Positions 11,139-22,269 of a stretch of DNA of 64,000 nt are shown one piece after another. The stretch's first letter is position 1. Each line of letters starts with the position of its first letter. Both the position numbers and the translations under genes were made by a program. The notes under the pieces are model-generated. The model ran no database searches and was not told the DNA's origin. It saw only the letters and a list, made by a program, of their open reading frames with translations. The DNA comes from Liquidambar formosana (taxonomy: Eukaryota > Streptophyta > Magnoliopsida > Saxifragales > Altingiaceae), in assembly GCA_039720395.1 (NCBI GenBank), contig JBBPBK010000105.1, forward strand, positions 62,001 through 126,000, written 5' to 3'.

Positions 11139-11156
11139 TCCCCAGCGGAGTCGCCA
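11139..11156 (-). promoter_or_regulatory. Primer binding site (A)
   Basis: On the minus strand TGGCGACTCCGCTGGGGA starts three bases after the LTR end. It begins TGG as expected for a tRNA CCA end. From memory, Ogre-type elements use tRNA-Arg with a very similar site; the tRNA identity was not checked. Confidence 0.75.
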
Positions 11157-11225
11157 AACTGTGGACCCCGGAAATTGGGCCCACAAGGGATTGAAAGAAA
11201 ATGGGTTTGAAAAAGAAAAAGGAAA

Positions 11226-11235
11226 GGAGTCGCCA
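11226..11235 (-). other. PBS-like echo inside the LTR (A)
   Basis: TGGCGACTCC, the first ten bases of the true PBS, occurs inside the LTR about 70 bp before its end. The same echo is in B (26799-26808) and D (35139-35148, 53199-53208). Confidence 0.6.
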
Positions 11236-11637
11236 CCATATTTTTTAAAGGAAACAAGGAAAACCCTAAAAATAGTTTGTTTTAGGAAAACAATTTGAAT
11301 GACTCCATAAAAAAGGAAAGGCAAAAACCAATCTTTTGAAAACCAAAGAAATCGGGGATTCGGAGGCTAAGTTATGACATGGGAAGGTTCTAGGCAAAGC
11401 CTATAGGCACCCATGTCACCCTTTCGGTCTCTCAGTTCATTTGGGCTAAATCAAGGTCTTTCCATACAAAAATCAGCAAGTATATCATCACAAGAATTGC
11501 ATGCATATCATATATTTCATTCATCCATCCATGCATAATAAGCACATAAAAACAGAAAAAGAAAAAGAAGAAAACAAAACAAAAATAAACCTAGGATGCT
11601 TGGATCCTAGAACGGACTTGAGCCTCACGAAGAGCGC

Positions 11638-11684
11638 CTACGTACCATGCAACGAAATACATGGATCAAAGTCCACGTAGTTCG
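11638..11684. other. CTACGTA-type hairpin in the LTR (A)
   Basis: CCTACGTACCATG and CATGGATCAAAG...ACGTAG can pair on each side of a short AC-rich loop. The same frame (CCTACGTA ... ACGTAGTTC) occurs at the convergent gene ends of every gypsy element here. It may mark a transcript end or other RNA structure. Confidence 0.55.
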
Positions 11685-13135
11685 ATTAGAACTAAGGTTA
11701 AATCCTAATACAAACCTATGGTAAAAACCCTAGGTTTCCTTATTTGATCAAAAGAGAATTGATAGAAAGTTTGATTTTAGGAAAGAAATCCACAAAATGG
11801 AAACCTTAATAAAAACCAGAATTTTGTTTATGAAGGAAACCTCTAATTAAACCATAGGATCATATTAAAAATTAACCCTAAAGAGGGAGAAGAGGAAGGA
11901 TAAGGAAGAGAGGTGAATTGGGGCACCTTCACACCCACTTACCTGAGCGCAATTACTCCAAACATTAGCTATTTCAGACATAAGCAGCCCTATTTGCCAT
12001 AGGACAAATACCACACCTATTTGTACCCTTACAAGTGCTCAAAACCATGCAAAAACACTAACATGCAAATCTGGACAGAATAGTATTATCACCTAAAATC
12101 ATCCACTAAGCATGCCAATAGCAAAAACAGCGAACAATAATAAGTCCTAACATATTCCTAGAACCATATCATGCATAAAAACCCTAGAACATACTAATAT
12201 GCATGCAAAACTATCATGTTTACTCTATATGCAAGACCTATACAGCAAACACGAAGAAAAACCAAATAAAAAAGTCTACTTTATCATGCTATATGAAAAC
12301 AAGTACAAAACAATGACTCTAAAACCCTAAACTCACAAATATGCTTAAAAACATACAAAACATACTTTAATCATGCTAAAACCAAACTAAACAGAAATTA
12401 AATCATGCATATTAACTAACTAAAGCAATATAACATGATGAAAATCCTAACTCTAACATGCAATGACACTAATCCTAGCACAAGGACAAACAGGAGCACA
12501 AGAATCATAACTATGCATTAAAAACCTAAAGGACAGCCCTAAAGCATGCTAAACAGTAGATAAAAAATAGATATTCCATGTATATTAACTAGCTAGAGTG
12601 TTAATACATGATAAAAAAGTTACCTTTAACATGCAATAAGCCTAACCCATATGAAAACCTAGTTTAAGCTTGAATAGAGAAGGAGAATAGCTTAGGAAGG
12701 GCCTTCCTTTGTGTTTGTAATTGTTCGTGGCTCCTCAGGTCTTTAGAGTGAATCAAACCAACACGAATCCTCCTCTTTGTCAAAGTAGTATCACAGCAAA
12801 GAGATCAAAACTCACTCAACTTTGAAAAGAAATAGAAAACAAAAAGAGAACAAGAGAAAAGAAAAGTGATTTTCGTCACTTTGCAGCAGCAGCAACTTCA
12901 ATCGCATTTTTGGGTATGAAAACGTTGGATTTGGACAAAGCTTGTGAAATAGAAAGTTGTAGAGAATTGAATTATCTTTCTAACAAGACCAATTTCATCA
13001 AATTCTGACTTCGGATGAAAAAGTTATGATTAAAATACGACTGCTGGTTTTCAGAAAATCTGCTGCTGAATTATGACGAATTTCACTCCCTCCAGACCCT
13101 CTTCTCCTCTCTCTTGTTTAAAGACATTAAGAGAG

Positions 13136-13346
13136 TATTTATAGCTGAAATCTGGAGTTTCCCTTTCCTTCCTGGACTAGGTTTCCTTGGAGAATAATCA
13201 AAAGGTATTTTATAATGATAAAAGACTTCTAATCTGAATAGGAAAAGGAAATTGTCTTTTATAAAAATTGGGAGACTGACCGCTAACACGCATGCACATG
13301 TATCGTATGTGCGTACACACACTCATCACATACGTACACGTGTTAG
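13136..13346 (-). promoter_or_regulatory. LTR promoter with AC/GT-rich palindrome (A)
   Basis: TATAAATA (13136-13143, minus strand) is preceded upstream by an imperfect palindrome with arms CTAACACG (13283-13290) and CGTGTTAG (13339-13346) and inner arms around CACATACGTAC. It takes the place that the GC-rich palindrome has in D's LTR. Confidence 0.65.
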
Positions 13347-13760
13347 TGTCATGATAAAAATGGCTAATTTAATAAAATAATTTTCTTTTCATTTTAACCA
13401 AAAATCTCATGCTGTGATTCGCACTAATTCTTCAAGGATAATCCGTAAATAACCACACTAAACTCATCATCAGGGCCACGGGACTTAAGTACCTCATATG
13501 CATCCATATGAACTCCAATTGACAATTTGGAGATCATTCCAAGGTCAAATGAAAAGTTTGGGACTTAAAAGACGATTATGCCCCTCAAGTCACAAAAGCT
13601 CTTATTATCCCTCAAGATCAACTCCAATTTGAACCAAAATTCATATCCATTGTCCTTGTGACTCTAGAAAACTAATGCAAGTGACTAGACTCAAAAACCA
13701 AACAAAAAAATGCATGAAATGATGAGCCCTAGTAAGGTGGTGCAAAAATGGGGTGTGACA

Positions 13761-14379
13761 GACGGGTTGCCCTAAGACTCATTTGAAGATGTACGTGCGA
13801 GCTATGCACCCTTGAGGGGCTACTGACGAGCTTTTAGCTCAAATGTTCCATGAAACCTTGGCCACTTCTGCTTTGAAATGGTTCTTATCCTTGGATGAGA
13901 ATAGAACCCGGACTTGGGAAGACATATGCAATGAGTTTTCAGAGCACTACAAGTATAACACAGAGGTGGACGTTACTCGAAGGGACCTAGAAACTACCAA
14001 GCAAGGGGCTTATGAAACTTTCTCCGCTTACATTACAAGGTGGAGACAAAAGGCGTCGAGAATGACGGATAGGCCGAATGAGGAGGACCAAATTCAGTTA
14101 GTGGTTAAGAACCTGCTGCCCGTGTATCACAAGCACCTATTTGCCCACTATTTCCCAAATTTCAAAGCTCTCATTGGGGCTGGCACGCAGGTTGAAGATG
14201 CTATCAATGATGGGACAATCAAGACTGAGGAAGTGAGGAGTCGCAAGACAAACTTTACTGGGAAGAACAATGCCGAGGTCAACACCATAACTCAACCAAT
14301 CCAACCCTTTTCTCTCAATGATGTCAACCCACCTCGCCAATTCACTGATCTATTCATGCCACTCGAAAGAGTCCTTTAA
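13761..14379 (+). pseudogene. Gag, partial (B)
   Basis: Starts mid-gene at TGCPKTHLKMYVRAM, with everything upstream displaced by A. A TGA at 13813-13815 replaces the CGA (Arg) of D, a CpG-type change. The rest of the gag core is open to the TAA at 14377-14379, which A shares. Confidence 0.9.
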
Positions 14380-16437
14380 AAGCTCATAAGTCGTGACCTA
14401 TTGAAGCCACTCGACCCAAGACCTCCACCAAATCCCTTACCCAAGAGCTATAATGAGAATGAGTACTGCAAGTACCACCAATCCAAAGGCCATGCCACCA
14501 ATCGCTGTATTCGCCTTCGCCACCAAGTCCAAGACCTCATTGACAAGCAAGTCATTTCACCACCAACCCATCCGAATGTCACCCGTAATCCTCTCCCATC
14601 ACACAACAACACACCCCCACCTAACACCATAAATGCCATTGGGGTTGAATCCTCTCGCCCTCGCCATCCCATAAGACAATACACTCCGCTCCCCATGACC
14701 TTAACCCGTCTCTTCACCATTTGCCGCAATAACAGCCTTATCATGCCACTTCCACCAAAGCCAAGACCATCAACCCCTCACCAATATTGCCAATACCATC
14801 GTGCACCCGGCCATGACACCGAGGCTTGTTCTATACTAAAGAAGATCATCCAAGACCTCATTGACCAAAAGGTTTTGTTGTTGCCAAAGAAATCTATCCA
14901 ACAAGAGCTGAAAGAAAGATATGAAGCAGGGGATCCTCAGGTTAGCCTATTAGGTGAAGCGTCGGGGAAATATGATTACTATGTGCTGTACTCAAGCCCA
15001 AGTCCGATATCAGATGAGCCGATAGTCCCTTCAGGTTGGGATGACTTGCCGAAAGAAATGGAGAGCATTGACATGATAGAATGGGATGACTTAATGAATG
15101 ACTCCGAGGAAGTCCATGACATATGGGCTAGCGATGATGAGTTGGACCATATAACCAGAGGGGGTCGTCATTTCAAGCCTCCCCACCTAGAATCTGAAAA
15201 TCCGTTGGAACATTTGGAAGGGCAGAGGCGTCCTAGCTTGCAAGAAGAAGAGGATGAAGTGCTTAGGCAGCTGAAGAAGACCAATGCCAACATTACTATT
15301 TGGGGCTTGCTCATGGCCTCGCATAAGCACAGACAGACCGTATTGAAACTGTTGAATCAGATACAAGTGCCTGTTGACACATCCCCCGAGGGATTGGTAC
15401 ATTTGGTGAATCCAACTCCCAAGAACTCAACCATCGTATTCACCGATGTAGACCTACCTAAAAGTGGGCCGAGCCATTCTCAAGCTCTCTATGTGACCGT
15501 TGACACTATGGGGAAGAGGGTTCCCACCGTTCTTATCGACAATGGGTCCGCACTGAATGTATGTCCTCTCCGAACTGCCACTGTTTTGGGTTTGGGACCC
15601 ACTGATTTCACGCCATCTGGGCAGACCGTAAGAGCTTATGACAACACCCGCCGAGAAGTAATAGGGGTAGTTACTTTGCCTCTTATCATGGGACCCACTG
15701 AATTTAGGGTAGAATTCCAAGTGTTGGATGTGCCGTCATGTTTCAACTTGTTGTTGGGCCGACCTTGGATCCATCCTGCTGGGGCTGTGCCATCTTCACT
15801 CCATCAAAAGGTGAAGTTTCCTTATGAAGGAGCCATAGTAACACTTCAAGGGGACTATGAATTGAAACTCGCGGGTGTGCCTATATGTGAGATACAACCT
15901 GAATCAGCAGCGATACCGCTATCTGGGTTTGACTATGTCCAATGCATTGAAAAAGAGCTCGAAAAGGGTGAATTAATACCCTTGGACTTTTGCCCCCATG
16001 GCAACTTGCACGTCGGTGAAATAATGAGAAAGATGAGTTTCTTTCCAGGCATGGGGCTAGGGCGTCGCCAACAAGGGATCCCTACGTCTATTCAAAGCCG
16101 TGTCACCTCATACACTTTTGGGCTAGGATATGAGCCCTCCAGAAATGATCATGCAGAAATGCTAAAGAGGAACAAGGAGAAAGTAAGAGCCAAAGCCGAG
16201 GGAAGGGTGCCAGACCTGAGAATCTCGCCATACCGACCTACTTTGAATGGTTACTTCGTCAAAGAAGGGGATGATTTTCTATATTGCGGGTTTCCAGAGC
16301 CCACCTTTGACCAAGCTACCAAGATCCGAGTTCCGGGTTTTGAAATCTTCTTCACCGAATGGTATCCAATCACAGCTGAAATGGTGGATGATGATGCCAT
16401 CAATGATGAGTTCTGGGAAAAGAAAGAGGAGGACTGA
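14380..16437 (+). pseudogene. Nucleocapsid knuckles, protease and G-patch-like segment (B)
   Basis: In frame with gag after the shared TAA. It contains two CHHC knuckles, protease LIDNGSALNV, and then a segment with MRKMSFFPGMGLGRRQQGIP (about 16027-16086) that fits the glycine pattern of G-patch domains, which also follow the protease in some retroviruses. It ends at TGA 16435-16437, where relatives have TGG. Compared with D, the YPSSDPA module and one copy of the EDW..MD module are missing. Confidence 0.9.
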
Positions 16438-16634
16438 GCAGAAAACCTTGATGCAGGGGCTATGACTGAAATGTTCCAAGACATGATCCTCATCATGGAA
16501 GACTCGACCATTGAAGAACTCCAGGGTTCGTCCATTAGCCATGCTACCTTGCCACTCCTGAATTGGTACCTTGAATGTGGTGTCGTTGCGGAGATCCATG
16601 AAGAAGAAGACCTTGGCCTACCTGATAGCAGCTT
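16438..16634 (+). pseudogene. Acidic linker exon end before the intron (B)
   Basis: Continues the frame after the TGA (AENLDAGAMTEMFQDMILI...EEEDLGLPDSS). The 5' splice site GTAGGT follows at 16635. Confidence 0.8.
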
Positions 16635-16805
16635 GTAGGTGTCTTAGTTTAGTAATATTTCCCTAATTCAATAAGATGTATCTACTTTACTCACTTTGTG
16701 GAGTCATAGAATTGATACAGATTTGTTTGTTTTCCTTCTTTCTTTTGTGTGTCATTCCCATTATTCCTAGTCAATAAAGTGTGCTTTCTTTCTCTATATA
16801 TGCAG
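16635..16805 (+). other. Spliceosomal intron between protease and RT (B)
   Basis: 171 bp, starting GTAGGT and ending TATATGCAG after a T-rich stretch. Joining the flanks restores the pol frame (SS-F-VSFLSSMDIYG type joint) and gives the arrangement already fixed in A. An intron at this place is known in Ogre elements. Confidence 0.88.
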
Positions 16806-18640
16806 TGTCTCTTTTCTCTCCTCTATGGATATTTATGGCATGGATATAGATCCTAAGAATGATGTCCCCCCGGAGCTCGTTGAGCAAAGGAAAAGGGGCG
16901 TCACCGAACCTAATATGGATGAATTGGAATCAATCAACTTAGGGACGAATGAATTGCCAAGAATAGTTAAAATTGGGAAAACCCTCTCCCCCGTTGAAAA
17001 AGAAAAGATGATCTCCCTCTTGAAAGCCAACATTATGGCTTTTGCATGGTCTTATGAAGACATGCCTGGCATCGACCCCGATATTGTGCAACACTATATC
17101 CCCACTAATTCCCTAAAGAAGCCGGTAAAGCAGAAACTCAGAAGATTAAAACCAGAATGGGCTTTAAAAGTAAAAGAAGAGGTAACTAAACAACTAGACG
17201 CGGGTTTCCTCCAAGTTGTGGAGTACCCCGAGTGGTTGTCGAATATAGTGCCTGTGCCTAAAAAAGATGGGAAAGTGAGGATGTGTGTCGACTTCCGAGA
17301 TCTCAACGCCGCGAGCCCTAAGGATGACTTTCCTTTACCCCATATCGACGTGTTGGTAGATAGCACGGTGGGACATGCACTCCTCTCCTTCATGGACGAA
17401 TTCTCCGGGTATAACCAGATAAAGATGGCGCCTCAAGACATGGAGAAAACAGCCTTTATCACGCAATGGGGAACGTACTGTTACAAGGTAATGCCTTTTG
17501 GCTTAAGAAACGCTGGGGCTACTTACCAAAGAGCAGCTACGACCTTATTGCATGATATGATCCATAAAGAAGTCGAGGTTTATGTCGATGATATGATCGT
17601 AAAGTCCGTGGATAGAGAAGGGCATTTCAAGGCACTAGAGAAATTCCTAGAGCGAGCAAAAAAGTACAATCTCCGTCTCAACCCACAGAAGTGCGCTTTT
17701 GGTGTCACTGCAGGCAAGTTATTGGGGTTTATGATCACTCAGAGAGGTATCGAAGTGGACCCAGGGAAGATAAAAGCTATTGTGGAGATGGAGCCGCCTA
17801 GCACTGAGAAGCAGATCCGGGGTTTTCTGGGAAGAGTTCAATACATAAGCCGATTCATTGCCAACTTGACCATGGTTTGCGAACCAATCTTCAAATTGCT
17901 TAAGAAAGGTGTGCCAAAAGTATGGAACGAAGAATGCCAAGAGGCCTTTGAGACCATTAAGAGATACTTGAGCAATCCTCCAATCTTAGTTCCCCCACGG
18001 CAAGGTGCGCCACTTTTGTTATACTTAACGGTCACCGAAACCGCGACGGGAGCTTTGTTAGCTCAATATCTCGAAGGATCTACAAAGGAGAATGCCATTT
18101 ATTACTTAAGCAAGAAAATGACAGACTATGAAGTGAAGTACAATGCAATTGAAAAGGCTTGTGTGGCACTAGTATGGGCGACGCAGAAACTCCGGCACTA
18201 CATGATGTCCTTCGAAGTGTTCTTGATAAGTCGCATGGACCCGTTGAAGTACCTGGTAGAAAGGCCAGTATTGTCATTCAGAACTGCTCGATGGTCAATT
18301 CTCCTCAATGAATTCGACATCAAGTACGTGAATCAGAAGTCTATCAAGAGAAGCGTCATCGCAGACTACCTAGCCAGCTGTCCGGTGTCATCATCCGCTC
18401 CGTTCAACGATCAATTCCCAGATGAGGACATGCTAGAGATTGGTAGAAAAACTTGGAGAGTATACTTCGATGGGGCAGCCAATAAGAAAGGTTATGGGAT
18501 AGGAGTCCTACTGGTCTCACCCGAAGAGGCATTTACACCGTTGGCGGTCAAGTTGGGGTTCGAAGCTACCAACAACATTGCTGAGTATGAGGCCTGTATC
18601 CTAGCACTGGAAGCGGCACTTGAATTGGGGGATCAAAGAA
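16806..18640 (+). pseudogene. RT, degenerate gypsy RNase H and start of archaeal-type RNase H (B)
   Basis: RT with YVDDMIVKS and a gypsy RNase H lacking its first Asp, then YFDGAANKKG and AEYEACILALEAAL. A run of five G (18627-18631), four in A and C, shifts the frame inside the second RNase H. RT has FMDEFSGYNQ where relatives have FMDGFSGYNQ. Confidence 0.9.
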
Positions 18641-19501
18641 TTAGAAGTGTTCGGGGACTCGGCGCTAATCATCTATCAGATAAAAGGGGAATGGAAAACT
18701 CGAGATGAGAAGCTGCTACCCTACCATGCCTACCTGGAAGCTCTAACCAAGGAGTTCTCAGAGATAGAATTTAACTACCTTTCAAGGAACAAGAACCAGT
18801 TCGCCGATGCCTTGGCGACCCTAGCATCCATGGTGGAGATACCTGAAGGGGGAAATGTGAAGCCGTTGGTGATAGAATGCCGAGACAAGCCTGTGTACTG
18901 TTGTGCAATCCGAGGAGGAGAGGTAAATGATGGCCGTCCGTGGTTCCATGACATAAAGAAGTTCATTGAAGAAAGGGAATACCCAGAAGGAGCATCTCGT
19001 ATCGATAGAAAAACCCTAAGGCGGTTGGCGAGTCACTATGTACTTTGTGGAGGAAAGCTATATCGGAGATCATACGACGGGATCCACCTGCTGTGTGTCA
19101 CCGAGGAGGAAGCCGAGCATCTGATTAAAGAAATCCATGAAGGGACAGGGGCTCCGCATATGAATGGCTATATGTTAGCTAAGAAAATCATGAGGTTAGG
19201 CTATTATTGGTCCACCATGGAAAGAAACTGCCACGCATATGTCAAGAAGTGCCACAAATGCCAACTGTTTGCCAGTGGACAACATTTGCCTTCTATGCCT
19301 TTAACGAGTATGTCATCACCTTGGCTATTCGCGGTATGGGGGATAGATATCATCGGACAGATCAAGCCAAAGGCATCAAATGGGCACGAATACATCCTGG
19401 TCGCCATCGACTACTTCACTAAGTGGGTGGAAGCAGCGTCCTTCAAGACCTTGAATTCCAAGAAGGTAGCACAGTTCATACAGCACAGCATCATCTATTG
19501 A
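18641..19501 (+). pseudogene. Archaeal-type RNase H end and integrase N-terminal part (B)
   Basis: Restored frame after the insertion. It holds GDSALI, NQFADALATLASM, the integrase zinc-binding segment (CHKCQ) and WGIDIIGQ. It ends at TGA 19499-19501, where C has CGA in YRYGVP; again a CpG-type change. Confidence 0.88.
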
Positions 19502-20185
19502 TATGGGGTACCGCATGAAGTTATCTCAGACAATGGCCAGCACTTTCGGAAAGAAACCCATGAGCTCTTGCAAAAGTATGGCATAGCCCACCATCTGTCG
19601 TCACCATACCGTCCTCAGACTAGTAAAGCGGTGGAAGCAGCTAACAAGAACATCAAGAAGATACTACAGAAGACTGCGAACTCACACACAGACTGGCATG
19701 AGAAGTTGCCATTGGCTCTATGGGGTTACAGAACATCAATAAGGTCATCAACAGGGGCTACCCCTTATTCTCTAGTTTATGGAATGGAGGCCGTGTTGCC
19801 AGTTGAATTGGAAGTTCCTTCACTAAGAGTTGCCGTGGAGAGCCAGATAACAGAAGTGGACTGGGTTAAGAACCGCTATGATGAGTTAGCTTTGCTGGAT
19901 GAAAGGCGTTTAAGGGCGCTGTATCATGTTCAGGGGTATCAACGGAGAGTTGCCAGAGCATTCAACAAGCATGTCAAAGATCGAGGTCTAAAGAAAGGGG
20001 ATGTAGTGCTGAAAGAAATCAGAGCTCCAGTGTTCGATCCGCGGGGAAAATTCAAGCCAAGTTGGGGTGGGCCATACATTATCAAAGAAATATTGCCAGC
20101 AGGGGCTGTTCGCCTCATGGATTTAGATGGAATTGAGTTCGCTCGTCCAACTAATTTGGATCAATTAAAGAAATATCATGTTTGA
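19502..20185 (+). pseudogene. Integrase C-terminal part (B)
   Basis: Same frame, after the TGA. It has SDNGQHF, a PQTSKAVEAANKN segment (relatives PQTNGAVEAANKN) and the C-terminal GKFKPSWGGPYIIK, and ends LDQLKKYHV. Confidence 0.88.
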
Positions 20186-20272
20186 AGCCTGCTAGGTTGA
20201 AAACCCGTAAGGGCGGCCTAAGTAAAAGTTAAGGCATAAGAACTACGTAAGACCTGATTCTCCATTCAAAAA

Positions 20273-20326
<54 letters not shown>

Positions 20327-20512
20327 AAACCATGGAGATACGTAGGCAACCCATAAAGTTACCTTGGGTGTAGTCTAAATCAAACAAGAAAATCCCAAAT
20401 TTGATTTATTATTGGCAATTTATTCAAAACTAAAATTGATTGACATAGCAATTCATTGGTATTAAGTAAAAAAACTATAAATATGCCATAAATATCCTAT
20501 TCTATTGAGTCT
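20186..20512. other. Convergent zone with hairpin around a 43-A run (B)
   Basis: GAACTACGTAAG...TCTCCAT, an uninterrupted run of 43 A (20274-20316) with a further A-rich tail, then ATGGAGATACGTAGGC (20240-20346 overall). It is the inverse-oriented counterpart of 3701-3800. Confidence 0.65.
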
Positions 20513-21799
20513 TCAGTTTTTCTTGGGCTTCTTTGCAGCTCGCTCTTCAGCTTTCTTCTCCTCTCTTGCATGTCTTCTTTTCTTCCTCAAGTTGTGTTCA
20601 TAAGCTGCTGTCACTGCTTCCATAATATCTTCTCTGCAAGGTCTAAGTTCATTGTTCTTGATAAGTCCAAAAATCCTTTCTCTTCGAGTAGTCTCTCTCT
20701 CACCTAAATTGCTTTTCAACCATTCCTTATACTCGGGGCTCATCATATACGGACCATCAGTATTCGTAACTTGGGTTAGTGTTAGCTTTCTAGGCCATCG
20801 GTCCTTCGCCCAAGTCACTACAGAAAGACCCGCAGGCACCACAGGATAGTCACCTTTCAAGGAAGTAGGTATGGTTTGCATGGCACCCATCTGACGAAGA
20901 ACCCTTAAAGGCCAATAAAAAGAAGTAGACCTCAGTCCTATGAGTCTCACCATGGCGCATCCAGAAGTCCGCAGAAGCACCTGGTCACTGCAGCCCCATA
21001 TGAAGACAAACCACTTGATATTCCTCCATGAAAGGGTTTGGAAGTAACCTAGCCAATCCCTAAATGAAAACTCTCCAGGCAGTTCAATGCGGCGAAGGCA
21101 GTAATGCTGGGGCTTGTATGATGTAATGGCAATAGGCGATAAGAAATTCAGTCTTTCAAGCAACCACATCTGTAGTAGAATGGGGCTACCTCCTAAAGGA
21201 ACCTTTGGGTCCTCATGAGTTTTATCCAAACCATTCAGGGTTTCAGCTAGCACCATGGGAATCAAGTTATGGCCCTTGGCAAGGAGAGGAATCAAGTCAC
21301 AGATTTGAATGGGAACATGTGGAGTACCAGTGGAAATAAGAAAACGACCAATGAGGCAAAAGGCAAGAGCATGCTTAATAGGAAAGGTAAAATTCAGAAT
21401 ACCTTTACTATCACAAGCTAAAAAAGAGGTTGCCAATTTCATCAAGTCTACCATATGGTCCTTTACAAACGTAGAGGCATATTGTGAGTGAATCCCAAGT
21501 AGATTGGAGAAAGAAGTAAGAAAGCTTGGGCGAGGAGTAGGGAGAATGAAAGGACCTACCGTTGAAACTCCATACAATGCACAGAATTCCTCCATGGTTG
21601 GGCACAGTTCTTCATAGTTGAAGCGGAACACATGAACTTGAGGATCCCAAAAATATGTAGCAGCAGTCAAGAGGTTCGTTTCAAGCCTCACATGCCTCAA
21701 GGAAAGCAATGGATCCAAGCCAAAGCACTTGAACTCAGATTTTGCTTCAGCACTCATAACTCTCAAAAACCCTCCTAAAAATTTGTCTAGAGCCTCCAT
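20513..21799 (-). CDS. Antisense accessory ORF, DUF7745-like protein (B)
   Basis: Intact 428-codon ORF opposite to B's gag-pol, almost identical to the A copy (same length, same start and same basic tail ending AAKKPKKN). It stays open although B's gag-pol has several breaks. Replacements relative to A are scattered single residues. Function unknown, probably nuclear. Confidence 0.85.
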   Translation of the reverse strand: MEALDKFLGGFLRVMSAEAKSEFKCFGLDPLLSLRHVRLETNLLTAATYFWDPQVHVFRFNYEELCPTMEEFCALYGVSTVGPFILPTPRPSFLTSFSNLLGIHSQYASTFVKDHMVDLMKLATSFLACDSKGILNFTFPIKHALAFCLIGRFLISTGTPHVPIQICDLIPLLAKGHNLIPMVLAETLNGLDKTHEDPKVPLGGSPILLQMWLLERLNFLSPIAITSYKPQHYCLRRIELPGEFSFRDWLGYFQTLSWRNIKWFVFIWGCSDQVLLRTSGCAMVRLIGLRSTSFYWPLRVLRQMGAMQTIPTSLKGDYPVVPAGLSVVTWAKDRWPRKLTLTQVTNTDGPYMMSPEYKEWLKSNLGERETTRRERIFGLIKNNELRPCREDIMEAVTAAYEHNLRKKRRHAREEKKAEERAAKKPKKN

Positions 21800-21846
21800 A
21801 ATTTCTAATGAATGAATACAAGTAGGTTTAGGAACCTCTTGGATGT

Positions 21847-22002
21847 GTTTTTATAGGGAAAAGGTCACAAATCCAAGTTCAAATAGGAAAAAACCCATCA
21901 GAATAGGAAGTTTCCTATTCAAAGTGGGATTTCCGCTTCGGGCTCGGGTAACCACCCAGGCCTGGGCGGCTAGCCTCCCGAGGCCTGGTGGTCACCCAAG
22001 CC
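21847..22002 (-). promoter_or_regulatory. TATA box and GC-rich palindrome of the antisense gene (B)
   Basis: On the minus strand the palindrome (21939-22002; arms GGGTGACCACC and GGTGGTTACCC) precedes CTATAAAAAC (21847-21856), which precedes the ATG at 21799. The layout is the same as in A. Confidence 0.72.
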
Positions 22003-22269
22003 ACTTTGTTTTGGTTTTGCTTCTCGCTTTGTCTCGCCTTGACGCGTGATCAAACCTCCTTCCAAATGAGATATTCAACACTTTTTGAGCTTAAAATCAA
22101 TCAAATTCCATCTTGAAATCAATTCCTTGAATTGATTTTATGTTCAAAAGGGTTGAATATATTTCCCCTGTGTCATGCCAACTCAAGTGACAATGTGTTA
22201 AGTCACTTTCCTCTTGCACCATGCCTATTCAATCTTGATAAATTGATCATATATCCTCATTTCAAATCT

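Larger units (their letters stand above)
1..13760 (-). mobile_element. Element A: Tat/Ogre-like Ty3/gypsy retrotransposon, intron-less copy
   Basis: Read on the minus strand, this is an LTR retrotransposon: 5' LTR 11160-13760, PBS, leader, gag-pro-pol to 3855, then an opposite-strand ORF at 2249-3535, a hairpin array, a PPT and the start of the 3' LTR (1-166, the rest outside the window). gag-pro-pol is open in one frame for about 6.4 kb apart from four stop codons, so this copy is probably dead. It lacks the intron that B, C and D carry between protease and RT. Its 5' LTR ends directly against B's gag, so A is a nested insertion in B in opposite orientation. The Tat/Ogre call rests on the dual RNase H, the long LTRs, the antisense ORF and the PBS type. 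Confidence 0.93.
11160..13760 (-). repeat. Element A 5' LTR, 2.6 kb
   Basis: Bounded by TGTCACACC... at 13760 and ...GGGGTCCACA at 11160 (minus strand), and homologous throughout to B's 3' LTR (24285-26874). It contains a TATA box (TATAAATA, 13136-13143), an upstream AC/GT-rich palindrome, an AT-rich centre with diverged repeats around CATGCATATTAACTAACTAA, a CTACGTA-type hairpin and a PBS-like echo. The base after it, 13761, is already B's gag; the expected 5 bp target duplication is GACGG, with its partner left of the window. Confidence 0.92.
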
